Assembly: GCA_019925095.2 (NCBI GenBank)
Contig: CM034392.1
Location: forward strand, 24,432,387 to 24,496,386
DNA length: 64,000 nt
Direction of reading: 5' to 3'
Origin: Dendrolimus kikuchii
Taxonomy: Eukaryota; Arthropoda; Insecta; Lepidoptera; Lasiocampidae
The notes under the pieces are model-generated. The model was not told where the DNA came from, did not search any database, and saw nothing but the letters and a program-made list of their open reading frames with translations. A program made the position numbers and the translations under genes. Shown here one piece after another: positions 11,917 to 21,541 of the stretch; the first letter of the stretch is position 1; each line of letters starts with the position of its first letter.

Positions 11917-12262
11917 TGACCATCATATTATTTCAATATTTTATCTAAATTCATACAGTCCCTAACAGATGGGAATGCTTCAAGTACCTCTTCTTGGAAA
12001 CTAACTAAATAATTATTTCGAATGTCACTCCGGCCACTTGTATTTAATTTCTAATATAATTCATAATCTTACATGGATTTTACACTTTGTAAAAAAAAAC
12101 TCAGTAGTCATATAATATCAAATTCCTCATTACTTATTAGTAACTTGTCACTATCAGAGCCGGTACTTAGAATAAGACAGAGGGGCTATGATTCTAAAAA
12201 GGAATATTTGTGTATATTAAAAACACACTTGACTTAGGAACTTCGCAAAACGAAATAAGAAA

Positions 12263-12420
12263 TCACAGTTGTATAAGAGGCTTGGTTGTTGCTTCCTCCC
12301 GTTGTTTCAGCTTCGCACGCCATTCACTCCTGTCTGCCAATATACTGCGTCCATAAGCGGTGTGGATATCACGGAAAGGCACTTTCTTTCGTGGCATTTC
12401 TGGATGTATGTTTTCTTTAT
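12263..12420 (-). CDS. PHETA/sesquipedalian exon 4 (C-terminus)
   Basis: This is the last coding exon. Acceptor TTTCAG is followed by 2 nt completing a split His codon, then 51 codons and TGA. It encodes VPFRDIHTAYGRSILADRSE, which matches the conserved C-terminal LHxxYGxxI-type element of PHETA proteins, where the F&H motif that binds OCRL-type phosphatases lies in vertebrate members. Its place beyond a 1.77-kb intron was found by that motif and by matching splice phase with exon 3. Confidence 0.85.
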
Positions 12421-15400
12421 CTGAAATTTAAAAAATTAAATTATACTTTTGTACATACATACATACATACATACATAACTTCACGCCAGTTCCCTTGCGG
12501 GGTAGGCACGAACAACAGAGCGCCATTTAGGCTTACTCTTACACACCTCACTTGCTTTATTGACATTCATAACTCTTATACTTTTGTGTACACATAAAAT
12601 GAAGGTAGTAAATACTCAGAGCCTCTCTTATGAATAAAGTCCGAAATATGGATATTCATAAAAGTACAAGGTAAATGGCATAGCTTATAAAATTAAGCTG
12701 ACGTAGCAATAGACAGGTAAAGTCTGTTGCATAATCCGTGGACGATAGAATAGATAAGTCCTAAAATTGATTCCAGATCTAGTTAAATGTAGTATAGGTA
12801 CTCTCGAGCTAGCAGACATCCTCTGCATGGTCACTGAAAGATATATGTGGCACAAACTGTTGGTGATGGAGCTTAAACAGTTCTGCTCTGCTAGGAAGGC
12901 AGCTACCAACACTGCAATCAAACATCAGTCCATCTTACACCGCCCGGCGGCCCATATACTTACAATAAACCATACATCATTTCCTTTGTCGCATATATTA
13001 TGTTGTCGAAATAAAGCTCATACAATTAGAACAGTCCACTATTTACTACAAGAACCCAATACCACCAGGAGGAGCCTAGACAGTTGGCTTCCTACATACT
13101 GCAAGACTGCGAGTGGCTGATGAGGATGAATATGGTTAAGTTAAAACATTACAATATCTAAATTTTAAGATATTACTGTTTATTGCCTATTACTTTCATT
13201 GAATTTGAATTGATTTTTGCCAGGTGGTAGGGCATTTGCCCGACTGGATGGCTACCACCCCTGGTCTAAAGTATGTCACCATAACAACCTTGAGTTGTGT
13301 TTCAGCATTAGTGACCAGGTTCCAGTCCCCTTAAGAGAGCAGCAGCGCATTTGTAGCACCTTTGGTGTTGCAAATATCCATAGGCGATGGTAACCGCTTT
13401 CCATCAAGTGGGCCGTCTGCCTATCTGCTGAACTCCTGCAATAAAAAATAAAAATATAAATAAATAAAAAATTGAAATTTATTGACCTGTTGAATATTTT
13501 TGAAACATATTCAAAACAAATTTTCGGACAGACAAAAATTCTAAAAACTATCATTAGTTTGAACACAGAGTAAGCAATGCTTTTAAAATCATAGACAACT
13601 AGTAATTTATTTATTGGGAATATCTCGGCCCTGCATTATAGTCCTAGTTTTGATATTGTAATGACTTGCGGGACTCGAATTAAAATGCTGTTGGAATTAT
13701 TACAGAGTTTATAGAACTATACAAACACATATAACACAGGTACAAATATAACCGAACACAACAAATCCAAACATAATGCAGAAGGTCGTAATTCAATAAA
13801 ACGCGCAAAGTCCGTCACTAATAGATTCCAGAATGTATACACGTCTCGCCTTGATCGTGCTTCTCGATCAACTGTTCTCTCTCTCCATCAGGCCGTCGTT
13901 TTATACCTCACAGATACAAATGTGCCCGTATCGTAGTCGACGTAATCCGCAACACCTGGCTAATGATTCGGCCGCAAGCGGCCATAAACGAGTATAATAG
14001 AACAATAGGCTGTTCTCTATAAACGAAAGCCAATAAATAAGTAAACAAAAGAAGACAATCATAAAAAAGAATTACAACTAGTTCAAATGCTGACATGTAA
14101 TAAAATGTGTTTTTACAGATATGGCGGTAGATTTTTTTTTGTCAGAATCTAAGTTGTAACTATATAATGGCAATTTGATACTCACGATGTCTACTACCCT
14201 GGACAGCTTTTCCTTCACCTTCTGTGACTCTATTAAAAGGATTATACCTCTGTCCTCGTGGTGGCACTTTGGGTTCATCCTCGGGTGGAGTTACTGTGAC
14301 TAATGCAGCAGCTTCCGCTGCCGCCTCAGCTGGAAAGTGAATTGTCGTTTTTTAATTTAACAATTACATCAATGGAACTCTCTGGACGCCAAACCAAAAC
14401 AATCAGATGGATCTGCAGATAATTTTTCATTAAAAAAGCTGCTATTTAGTTTATTAGTTCATCTATGGTTTTATATCATGTTAGAACAAACCTGGCTCCA
14501 GGATTCAGCTACTTAGCAGAAAATCATAAACATATTTCTTTAGTAGAGTATTCTCAGTTTTGATAATAAATAAAATACAATTAATTTAATTTCATACATT
14601 GATTGGTATCCAATTACACCTTCCCAGATATCCTTTCATGAAGACCTCTCTCAAGCTTATTTGATATAACAATATGTAAAGTCTAGTTACCTATCCTATT
14701 GATAATAGACATATATTTCTCAGAATAAAATTACCAATATATTAATCTCTGGATCAGTTATACCAAATGTCATAGAAATTGGTTTTAAATTACTATGGTT
14801 TAAAGTGATTGTATATTTTATGCAAACATGCTGTTAATAACTCCAAAGGGTGGGGTATAGATATAGGGCACCTTTATTTTAAGTAATGGGAGAGGTAGAG
14901 GGTGTTGGAAGGCAGAGTAGAAAGGAATACTTACCAGTTCTGCAACCACTATGTCAAGAAAATGTATAATTCTTAAGATATTAATGTTTTTGTAAATGTA
15001 ACCTCAGGTCAGTGAGAGTCACAATTTGTAACCATCTTTAAATAGTTATTAATGAATAAATGGTGACCAGTCCATTCTGTGAGAGTGCCACAACAACATC
15101 CGGCGAGTGCCAGAACAGATTGATCACCATTTGTTCATTAATGACTATTTAAATTATAGTTACAAATTGGTTGTGATACTCACTGACCACTGCACAAAAA
15201 CATTAATATCTCAAGAACTACACATTTTCTTGATATAAGGGTTACAGAAGGGGATAAGAATGCCTCCTTACCCTCCCTTCCACACCCCTGTAGGGTGTGT
15301 ACACCCTTAGCATTACTTAAAATAAAGGTGCTCTATACCTATTTCCCACCCACTCCAAATTACCTTGCGCATCATCCAACTGTCTCTGTAATTCTGCCAC

Positions 15401-15869
15401 CATTAGCTTCATATAGTCATAACTAGCACATGCAAGTGCCTTCATCCACGCTTCCATAGAAGCCTGGGAGTTTGTGCAGAAGTAGTATGTACGTCCATTC
15501 TCACATTGGAAAACTATTTTGAAGCTATAAGCTTCTTCTTCTGTTAGTTCTATAAATAGCAGAAATATAAGAGAATTAAGAGAAAACACATGATATAGAG
15601 AATAAAAGAACGATATTTTAATCAATGTTCGACCCCGTTTGAACTAAAATACTCAAGTTCTTACCAATAGTACACCCTTCGAGGATTATCACACCCAAAG
15701 GCTCCTTGTCTCCTTTTTTGTCAAAATAGAACAGCAGGTTTCCTTTAAGCATAAACCAACGTCGCTGATAACTCTTGCCTACTTCGCCCCGCATATCCAG
15801 CCACCCATCTCGGTCTACTGGAGTCGCGGAGCACGCGAAAGCACATAAATTCTTCTCGTTTATTTTCAT
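12263..15869 (-). CDS. PHETA / sesquipedalian PH-domain endosomal adaptor (complete gene)
   Basis: Four exons (15869-15665, 15549-15364, 14329-14186, 12420-12263) join in phase (1/1/1) to a 230-aa protein. It begins MKINEKNLCAF, matching the MKLNERSL-type start of vertebrate PHETA1/2 (sesquipedalian, FAM109), so the two upstream in-frame ATGs were not used. A PH domain spans about residues 15-120, with QRRWFMLKGNLLFYF, GVIILEGCT and the C-terminal helix around AWMKALACASYDYMKLM. A short coiled region follows, then a Pro/acidic linker and the C-terminal IHTAYGRSI element. Family members act on endosomes and the trans-Golgi, binding OCRL-family inositol phosphatases and supporting receptor recycling. 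The length fits the family. It shares its upstream region head-to-head with the THAP gene. Identity is from motif recognition and is strong. Confidence 0.9.
12452..12597 (-). repeat. TATG-tailed retroposon copy
   Basis: A (CATA)n tract is followed by TAACTTCACGCCAGTTCCCT, GCGGGGTAGGCACG and AACAGAGCGCCATT. Read on the minus strand the element ends in (TATG)n, a simple-repeat tail like that of RTE-type LINEs and their SINEs. Other copies are at 42891-43007, 61703-61752 and 63818-63938. Confidence 0.6.
12767..13120 (+). pseudogene. Possible LINE C-terminal remnant
   Basis: This open stretch of 117 codons lies in PHETA intron 3, antisense to the gene. It includes ADILCMVTERYMWHKLL, which loosely resembles the terminal ...DR..W...V segment of LINE ORF2 products. 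There is no reverse transcriptase domain. It may be chance; an alignment against LINE consensus proteins would decide. Confidence 0.2.
13216..13465 (+). repeat. Retroposon repeat A, sense copy
   Basis: It contains the family body from GCCAGGTGGTAGGGCATTTG through CCATAGGCGATGGTAACC to the 3' end CTCCTGCAATAAAAAATAAA. It lies within PHETA intron 3, in the orientation opposite to the gene. Confidence 0.7.
14186..14329 (-). CDS. PHETA exon 3 (linker)
   Basis: The exon starts after TTTCCAG and ends at the donor ACATC|GTGAGT. It is 144 bp (2 + 47 codons + 1). It encodes an Ala-rich then Pro/Glu-rich linker (VTVTPPEDEPKVPPRGQRYN) between the PH domain and the C-terminal motif. Confidence 0.85.
15364..15549 (-). 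CDS. PHETA exon 2 (second half of PH domain)
   Basis: The acceptor is TTTATAG and the donor is CGCAAG|GTAATT. It encodes LTEEEAYSFKIVFQCENGRT followed by the PH C-terminal helix with the invariant Trp (EAWMKALACA) and a heptad-like LQRQLDDA segment. Confidence 0.92.
15665..15869 (-). CDS. PHETA exon 1 (start codon, first half of PH domain)
   Basis: The ATG at 15869-15867 opens MKINEKNLCAFACSATPVDR, then DGWLDMRGEVGKSYQRRWFM. The donor is ATTG|GTAAGA. The family-typical N-terminus decides this start over upstream ATGs at 15881-15879 and 15905-15903, which are likely in the 5' UTR. Confidence 0.92.
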
Positions 15870-16610
15870 CGTCATTAGCGATGTTTTACACAAGACTTTT
15901 ATCAAAGAAAATAAGCTTCAATTTATTGGGAAGTTTTTTAGATTATTATTACACAGACAATGATCTAATTTTAATAGTATTCATTTACAATTTAACATTA
16001 TTTTGTTATGAATTATATAAAGCATAAATAACTCCCTTTAGAGTTTAGAGTCCCTTTATTCGTTGTTTTATCATTTTGTTTTTTTTATTTTTTAAACTTT
16101 TTTAAAGTATTGACAGATACAAAGAATTTGTCAATGTCATGTGGGATGTAATAGCAATTATGGCTAATTTACATTGATACAGTTACTGATTTCCTTCGAA
16201 TTTGAATATAAAGTCAGAGTAACTGGTTCAATGTAAATCAGCTTTATTTAGAGATATTTTTTTTATAGAGCCATTTCAAATAAAACAAAAATATATTTTC
16301 AATTAAATACTTTAAACTACGGTAAATCAATAATTTTCACAGTCCTGAATAAATAAATAATTCACAAGTTTTCTGACCGTCAGTATGTTTGACATCTAAA
16401 TTTTTATCTATACAATATAATCAAAATTGAATTGATGTCAAAAAAGAAAAGCCTAATTTATTGCGCTATGCGTTCAGTTTTTATTGTTTCAGAGTTTATA
16501 CTTTGTGACTTTACAGTAAATTGAGGCAACGCTAGATCTGAAATGTTTTTATACAGAAAGTAGCAGGCAGTAACAAAGGGGACCACCTAACCTGGATTCC
16601 GAACCGTAAA
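15870..16610. promoter_or_regulatory. Putative bidirectional promoter between PHETA and the THAP gene
   Basis: Two start codons face away from each other 741 bp apart, and both 5' UTRs must lie here. The stretch is AT-rich without a CpG island or a clear TATA arrangement that I can assign to either gene. Sharing of promoter elements is inferred from geometry alone. Confidence 0.5.
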
Positions 16611-16699
16611 ATGGTTGGAAAATCATGTTCAGTATGTAGACGCTGTTCTTATGTAGATAAACGAGTGTCTTTTTTTTCGTATCCTAGTGAACCTCAAAG
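16611..16699 (+). CDS. THAP gene exon 1 (first half of THAP zinc finger)
   Basis: The ATG at 16611 opens MVGKSCSVCRRCSYVDKRVS, then FFSYPSEPQR, ending at the donor CAAAG|GTAATT in phase 2. Cys6 and Cys9 are the first pair of the THAP C2CH zinc site, and FFSYP matches the family's F-x-FP box. The exon is too short to stand out as an open frame by itself. It was found by looking for the missing half of the THAP domain, and it joins exon 2 in phase. Confidence 0.88.
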
Positions 16700-19600
16700 G
16701 TAATTTTTGTTTGTTTCCCAATATCCTTTTTTGTATTAAGTTCTTTATGTTTGAACCATTTAATATACCTCTTTGTTTTATTTACTGCTCCCTACCCACA
16801 TTAATTCATTTTCCTTTAATAACTTTCCTTATACTACCTCCCTTGTATTCTGTAGTAAGTATTTTATCTGCTTTTTTGGATATTTGTTCAGCTTTATATA
16901 TTTGTGATTATTCTTAAAGTGTAATTAATATAGAGGAAAGAGGGGCGCATTAGAACGGGGGTAGTTCAGGAGATCCTTGAAAGGAATAACAACATTTCCT
17001 GTTATTAATTTCATATAACTAGATCCTACCATTACTAATCATATCTAATGGTGTCTTTGTATACTTAACCTCAATCCATCTTGTAAATTCATTCATTTTG
17101 CTAATATTTTGGCTTGCAAACATAAGTGTTTTAGGTAAGTCTTGTTCAAGACATATTTACTTTTATATACTTACTAGTTAAAATACCATTTTTTTAATTT
17201 CATTATCAAAGTACAATAATATAATACAATATTCTTAAAAACTTCCCAATGAGATACTTCAATTTCCTTTCTAAAGATAGGATTATGGCAGTATTAGACA
17301 AAATTTATGAGGCACATTAGGACAAATTCTAAGATGCCCGTATCCAATTCTATGTGTGTTTTTGTGGGTTTAGCATATTAATACATTTTTATTTTAAGTG
17401 GAGAATGGTGTGATTTATCCAATCTGAAAAATAAGGTGAATCTAAAAAAGTGCTGCTAATTGGCTGATCTTGCCGCTTTTATGTAAAACTAGGATATGCC
17501 TGCGAGTTTGTTTATGCTTGAAATGAAATTCCTGTGAGATTCCCGGGAAACAAAATACCGCAATATTTGAATGTAAGCTATCATTTTAGTGAAAACTGTG
17601 TCGAAATAAACTAATTTTTATGCACCTGAACAACTTCAAATTGCTGAATTCCCGGGATCAAAAGTATCACATATTTTATTACATAAAATTTGCTATTGAT
17701 CAGAAAAAAAGCATATTGAAAATAAAAAATATATAAAATCCTAATAAAACTACATTTTAACGGTTTTAAGCGCGGTAGTTTGTTTGATTTTTGTTTTTCC
17801 GACGTTTCGGCCACTTTTCAATGGCTGTGATCACGGAAAACAAAGATGTCAAGTATACGAGTCGCGAAAACTTAAGAAAATATTATCCTATAAGCCTTCA
17901 AAAAAGTGACCAGGGGCAGCCCCTTCTCCCTTAATTAGATATCTATAATAAATAATAATCAGATATGTTTTGTTCAAAGGATTCTCTGAACAAGATCAAT
18001 ATTTCAGCCTAGGATGATAGCTTTTTTTAGGGTTGCAGTTATTTACATGTAAAATGCATGCATAACATATGTTTTAAGAATCATATCATTCTTGTAATTC
18101 ACAAAGGTGAGCGAGTTTTACTTGTTATTCAATGTATGTGTGTATATTGCAATAGTGTGCATGCCTGACTGAATGGTCAGTCACAAGTATGTTATTTAAT
18201 AATACTCGCTTTTAGTTTCACCAACATTGAGATACACATCCCTATTAATATTATAAATGCGAAAGTAACCCTGTCTGTCTGTCTGTTCCGTTTTCACGGA
18301 AAAACTACTGGACCTATTTGGCTGAAACTCAGTATATATATATTTTCGATGCCGAGAATGAACATAGGATATTTTTTATCCCGAATAATGGGATAGTTTC
18401 CGGGATAAAAATATATTTGTCTTTTTGTTTGTTATCCTTTTATGGAAAGACTATTGGACCGATTTGGCTGAAACTCTGTACATATATAATTTGAATGCCG
18501 AGAGTGCCCAAGGGATACTTTTATCCCGGATAATGGGATACATTTTGGGATCGATTTATGTAGTTTATCCCAGAAACTAGCACAGGTTTTGTGATTTTGT
18601 CCATTTCGTCCATTGGGTCTACTGGGTCCACTGAGTCCACTTGGTCCATTGAGTCCACTTGGACCACTGTGTCCACTGGGTCCACTTGGTCCACTTGGTC
18701 CACTTGGACCATGTTATCTATTTTGTCAAGTTTTGTCATTTATGTAGTTTACATATAGACGGGGGTGGTATAGTTTGCGATATAAAGTGAAGTGAATCTT
18801 TCGGGGGCAAATATATACAAATTTAATACAATGTACCACTTGCTATTTAAACAAGAGATACGCTCTAGAGGTTGAGGGGGTAAACTTTAGTTTACCATAA
18901 GTGAATCCCACTCACCTTTGTGAATTATAAGAAATTTTTTTTATGGCAGGAGTTCAGCAGACAGGCAGACGGGCCCACTTGATGGAAAGCGGTTACCATC
19001 GCCTATAGACATTTTCAACACCAAAGGTGCTACAATTGTGCTGCTGCTCTCTTAAGAATCATTGGAACCTGGTCACTAATGCCGGAAAACAACACAAGGC
19101 TGTTATGGCGGCATACTCTGGACCAGGGGTGGTCGAAATCCAGTCGAGCAAATACCCTACCACTTGGCAATATACCAAATATTACAATTTTAATTTCAGG
19201 CGCTTTGAGTGGCTCCAAGCAGTAGACAGACTAGATTTATTGGAGAAACTGGAATGCACAAAGACAAGGAGCAACCACAGAATATGTGAAATGCATTTTG
19301 AAAGAAAATTTATAAAAAATTCACAAAGTGGTGATAGCAGAAAATTTCTTACTAGAGATGCTTACCCAACTCTATGCTTGAATTCAAAAAACACACAAAT
19401 GAATTACAACAGTTATGTTCCTCGGCCAGAGGACTTGCTCGATGTGGAAATCAAGAGTACGGATGAAGGCCTGGATGAAGAGGACACTCGTACAGAGATG
19501 TCTGAAAATAGTGATTTATGTCCTGATATATCTGACTTTTGCGAAAGTGTCATGACAGTATCAAAGGCCACCCAAACCGTGGAAGATATAGCTCAAAAAA

Positions 19601-21396
19601 TAAGTAAAATCCCAAATTTGTCAATTAAAAAGATTGATAAAAATACCCCAGACGACAAACAGACGTTTTTAAACTTAAGCAGTAAATTCCTACCTGAAAG
19701 TTTGTGTCAAATTATAAAATGTAAGATTTCTAATGATAAAAAACAAAATCTCGTTCAGTTTGCTCTCTATTTATATTATTCTAGCAGTAGTTACAACCTG
19801 TTAAAGGATATTTTGGGTCTTCCATCAAAAAACATATTAAAGTACTATTTACTTCCAAAAACAACAAAGTTAAATGACAATCTGTTAACAGCATTGAAAT
19901 GTAAGATCATGAATATGACTGGCGAGGAAAAGATCTGCAGTTTTTCCACTGCTAGTTTGTTCTTAAAGCCAAACTTGTATTACGACATCAAATTTGACAG
20001 AATTATTGGATTCCATGATGTAGATGGCTTACAGATTGCAGAGCCGGCGAAATATGCAATAGTTCTAATGGTGCAGGGCATATTAGTCGATTGGAAACAA
20101 CCCATAGCCTACTCCTTCATTTATGAGTATGATAATTTCCCTGAAATCTCAATGTGGATAGATGAAGTCATCGAAACTCTTATAGATTTGGGCTTAGATA
20201 TAAGAACATTTGTTTCTGATCCAAGATCTGAATTTCTATTCACTTCTGAAACTAGGATGGTCTCACCTGAGAAAACTTACTTTACGATAAATGGTAGAGA
20301 TATTTACTACATCTATGACTCATCACAATTGCTCAAAGTGGTGAGGAACAATATGAAATCCTGCAACTTTCATTTTAAAAATGAAATCTCTGTAAATGGT
20401 TGTGACTCTTTGGATTTTTTCAAAAAATTAAATAATCTCTGCGACATGTTGAATGCTACATGTAGGCATTCCGAGGCCCAATTTAGAAATGCTTACTGCA
20501 ACAAAAAGTACCAGAGTGAATTTATGAAGCAAATGTTGACTTTATTTCAAAACCTGAAAGTCGTTAGGAAAGTTGATGGCATAGATGTAACTGAAAATAT
20601 GAAGTTTATCGAAAGTTTCCAAATAACTATAAAGTCTGTTTTACAACTATACAGGGAGCTAAATAATTTAGGTGTTAAGTATTTACTTACTAATCGTTTG
20701 AGTCATTCTAGTCTGAATAATTTTTTTCAAAAAGCGAAAGGCGGACGAGATGAATGTACACCTCACCAGTTGAATCGGCGTTTTGTCCGTAGTTTCGTTT
20801 TTAACCTGATGAAAAGGCCTAGAGGCAGTGACAGCGATGATTGCAATGAAGGGTTATCAAAGTACATTTTGAAGGAATTACAATGGGTAGACTTGAATAG
20901 TCGTATGCATAAACCCTTGGAAGTATACACAACTGATTACAGAATAGAGTTGCCTGAAAAGAATGCCTTTGCTTATATTTGTGGATACTGCTATATGCAA
21001 TGTATAAAGAGACACTCCTGTGACAAATTTAAGAGCTATATAAAATACCACAACGATGAGAACAGTAAGAATGATATCAGTCAGTCGTCCAGGGTCTCTG
21101 TAGATTCAGAAACTAAGAACATTACACCCCCACCTGACAGTTTTACAGAGTTCCTGATGTTGCTCGAGGCTAAATTCAAAGAGTTCTTCATGCCAGACAC
21201 CCAAATAATAAGCATAGGGCACCAGTTATTGGAAGAGTTGCGTAGTTGCACCTTTGAATTGCCTTGCCCTTGTTTTCCCTTAGATTATTTAAAAACTTTA
21301 TTTATAAGAGTAAGAATATTTTACACCATAAGAAAAAATAATAGAATATATAGGAAAAAGAAAGGTGTCAAATTGTTTAGAGTATTTTCGTTATAA
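16611..21396 (+). CDS. THAP-domain, P-element-transposase-derived protein (complete gene)
   Basis: Exons 16611-16699 and 19200-21396 give a 761-aa protein. Residues 1-90 form a complete THAP DNA-binding domain: Cys6, Cys9, Cys59 and His62, with the DAYPTL box at about 83-88 matching AVPTIF. An acidic, disordered stretch follows (about 105-150). From about 190 to 640 it resembles the P-element/THAP9 transposase core, with IGFHDVDG, TFVSDPRSEF, IYDSSQLLKVVRNN and LTNRLSHSSLNNFF. The first catalytic Asp position (usual DEM) reads STA near residue 279, and the usual LE before NFF reads LN near 536. So two of the three acidic residues appear lost, while Asp370 and Asp403 remain. This suggests a domesticated, catalytically inactive DNA-binding protein. 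The frame is intact over 2.2 kb and no flanking terminal repeats are seen. Confidence 0.85.
17740..17885 (+). repeat. Single-arm copy of the fold-back repeat
   Basis: It reads CTAATAAAACTAC, GTTTTAAGCGCGG, TTCCGACGTTTCGGCCACTT, GTGATCACGG and ends CTTAAGAAAATATTA. The same arm occurs inverted at 24796-24917 and as palindromic pairs at 34245-34451 and 49300-49667. It lies in the THAP gene intron. Confidence 0.75.
18239..18580 (+). mobile_element. Helitron-like non-autonomous element, probable
   Basis: It begins TCCCTATTAATATTATAAAT after an A, then GCGAAAGTAACCCTGTCTGT, and ends ...CAGAAACTAG. The TC start, CTAG end and AATATTATAAATGCGAAAGT opening are typical of lepidopteran Helitrons. It contains two related halves (GGCTGAAACTC twice; TATCCCG..AATGGGATA twice). 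The base after CTAG is C rather than the expected T, so the 3' end is uncertain. Confidence 0.45.
18600..18712. repeat. 9-bp minisatellite (GGTCCACTT-type)
   Basis: About a dozen tandem 9-bp units of consensus TGGTCCACT/TGGGTCCAC are present, with point variants. On the minus strand they form an open run of VDQVDPVD-like residues. It is in the THAP gene intron, directly right of the Helitron-like element. Confidence 0.85.
18935..19170 (-). repeat. Retroposon repeat A, antisense copy beside THAP exon 2
   Basis: It starts with the T-rich complement of the polyA tail (TTTTTTTTATGGCAGGAGTT) and ends CCCTACCACTTGGCAA. Only about 29 bp separate it from the first base of THAP exon 2. It is open in frame with that exon, which makes the coding region look 57 codons longer than it is. 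Confidence 0.8.
19200..21396 (+). CDS. THAP gene exon 2 (rest of THAP domain and transposase-like core)
   Basis: Acceptor TTAATTTCAG, then G completes a split Arg codon; 731 further codons follow to TAA at 21394-21396. It carries the second zinc pair in NHRICEMHF, the AVPTIF-like box, and the degenerate P-element-type core. The apparent earlier ATG at 19027 lies inside a retroposon in the intron and is rejected as a start. Confidence 0.9.
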
Positions 21397-21535
21397 TGTA
21401 TTGAAGGAAATTCGAGTAATTTATTTTAAATGCAATACATAATTATTCATTTTATTTAAAAGTAAGAAAATTTTATGTTACGTTTACTGATTATGTATGT
21501 ATGGTTGGACATATTTTTATGTGTAAAGATGAGGA

Positions 21536-21541
21536 AATAAA
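21536..21541 (+). terminator. Polyadenylation signal AATAAA of the THAP gene
   Basis: An AATAAA hexamer lies 140 bp after the THAP stop codon, in a suitable AT-rich 3' UTR. The cleavage site is not visible. Confidence 0.6.

Noticed and set aside
11639..11926. 95-codon frame with Tyr/Ile run
   Set aside because: It is made from the (TA)n tract and a MITE.
12685..12921. 78-codon minus-strand frame as an extra PHETA exon
   Set aside because: PHETA exons at 14186-14329 and 12263-12420 join in phase without it, and it has no family motif.
18600..18712. CRISPR-like or coding repeat array
   Set aside because: The units are 9-bp tandem repeats without spacers. The VDQVDP-like frame has no start context or neighbouring exon. 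It is a minisatellite.
19027..19199. First 57 codons of the long plus-strand frame as the N-terminus of the THAP protein
   Set aside because: They are an antisense retroposon also present at five or more other places. A splice acceptor at 19199 and a THAP-encoding exon at 16611-16699 fit in phase.
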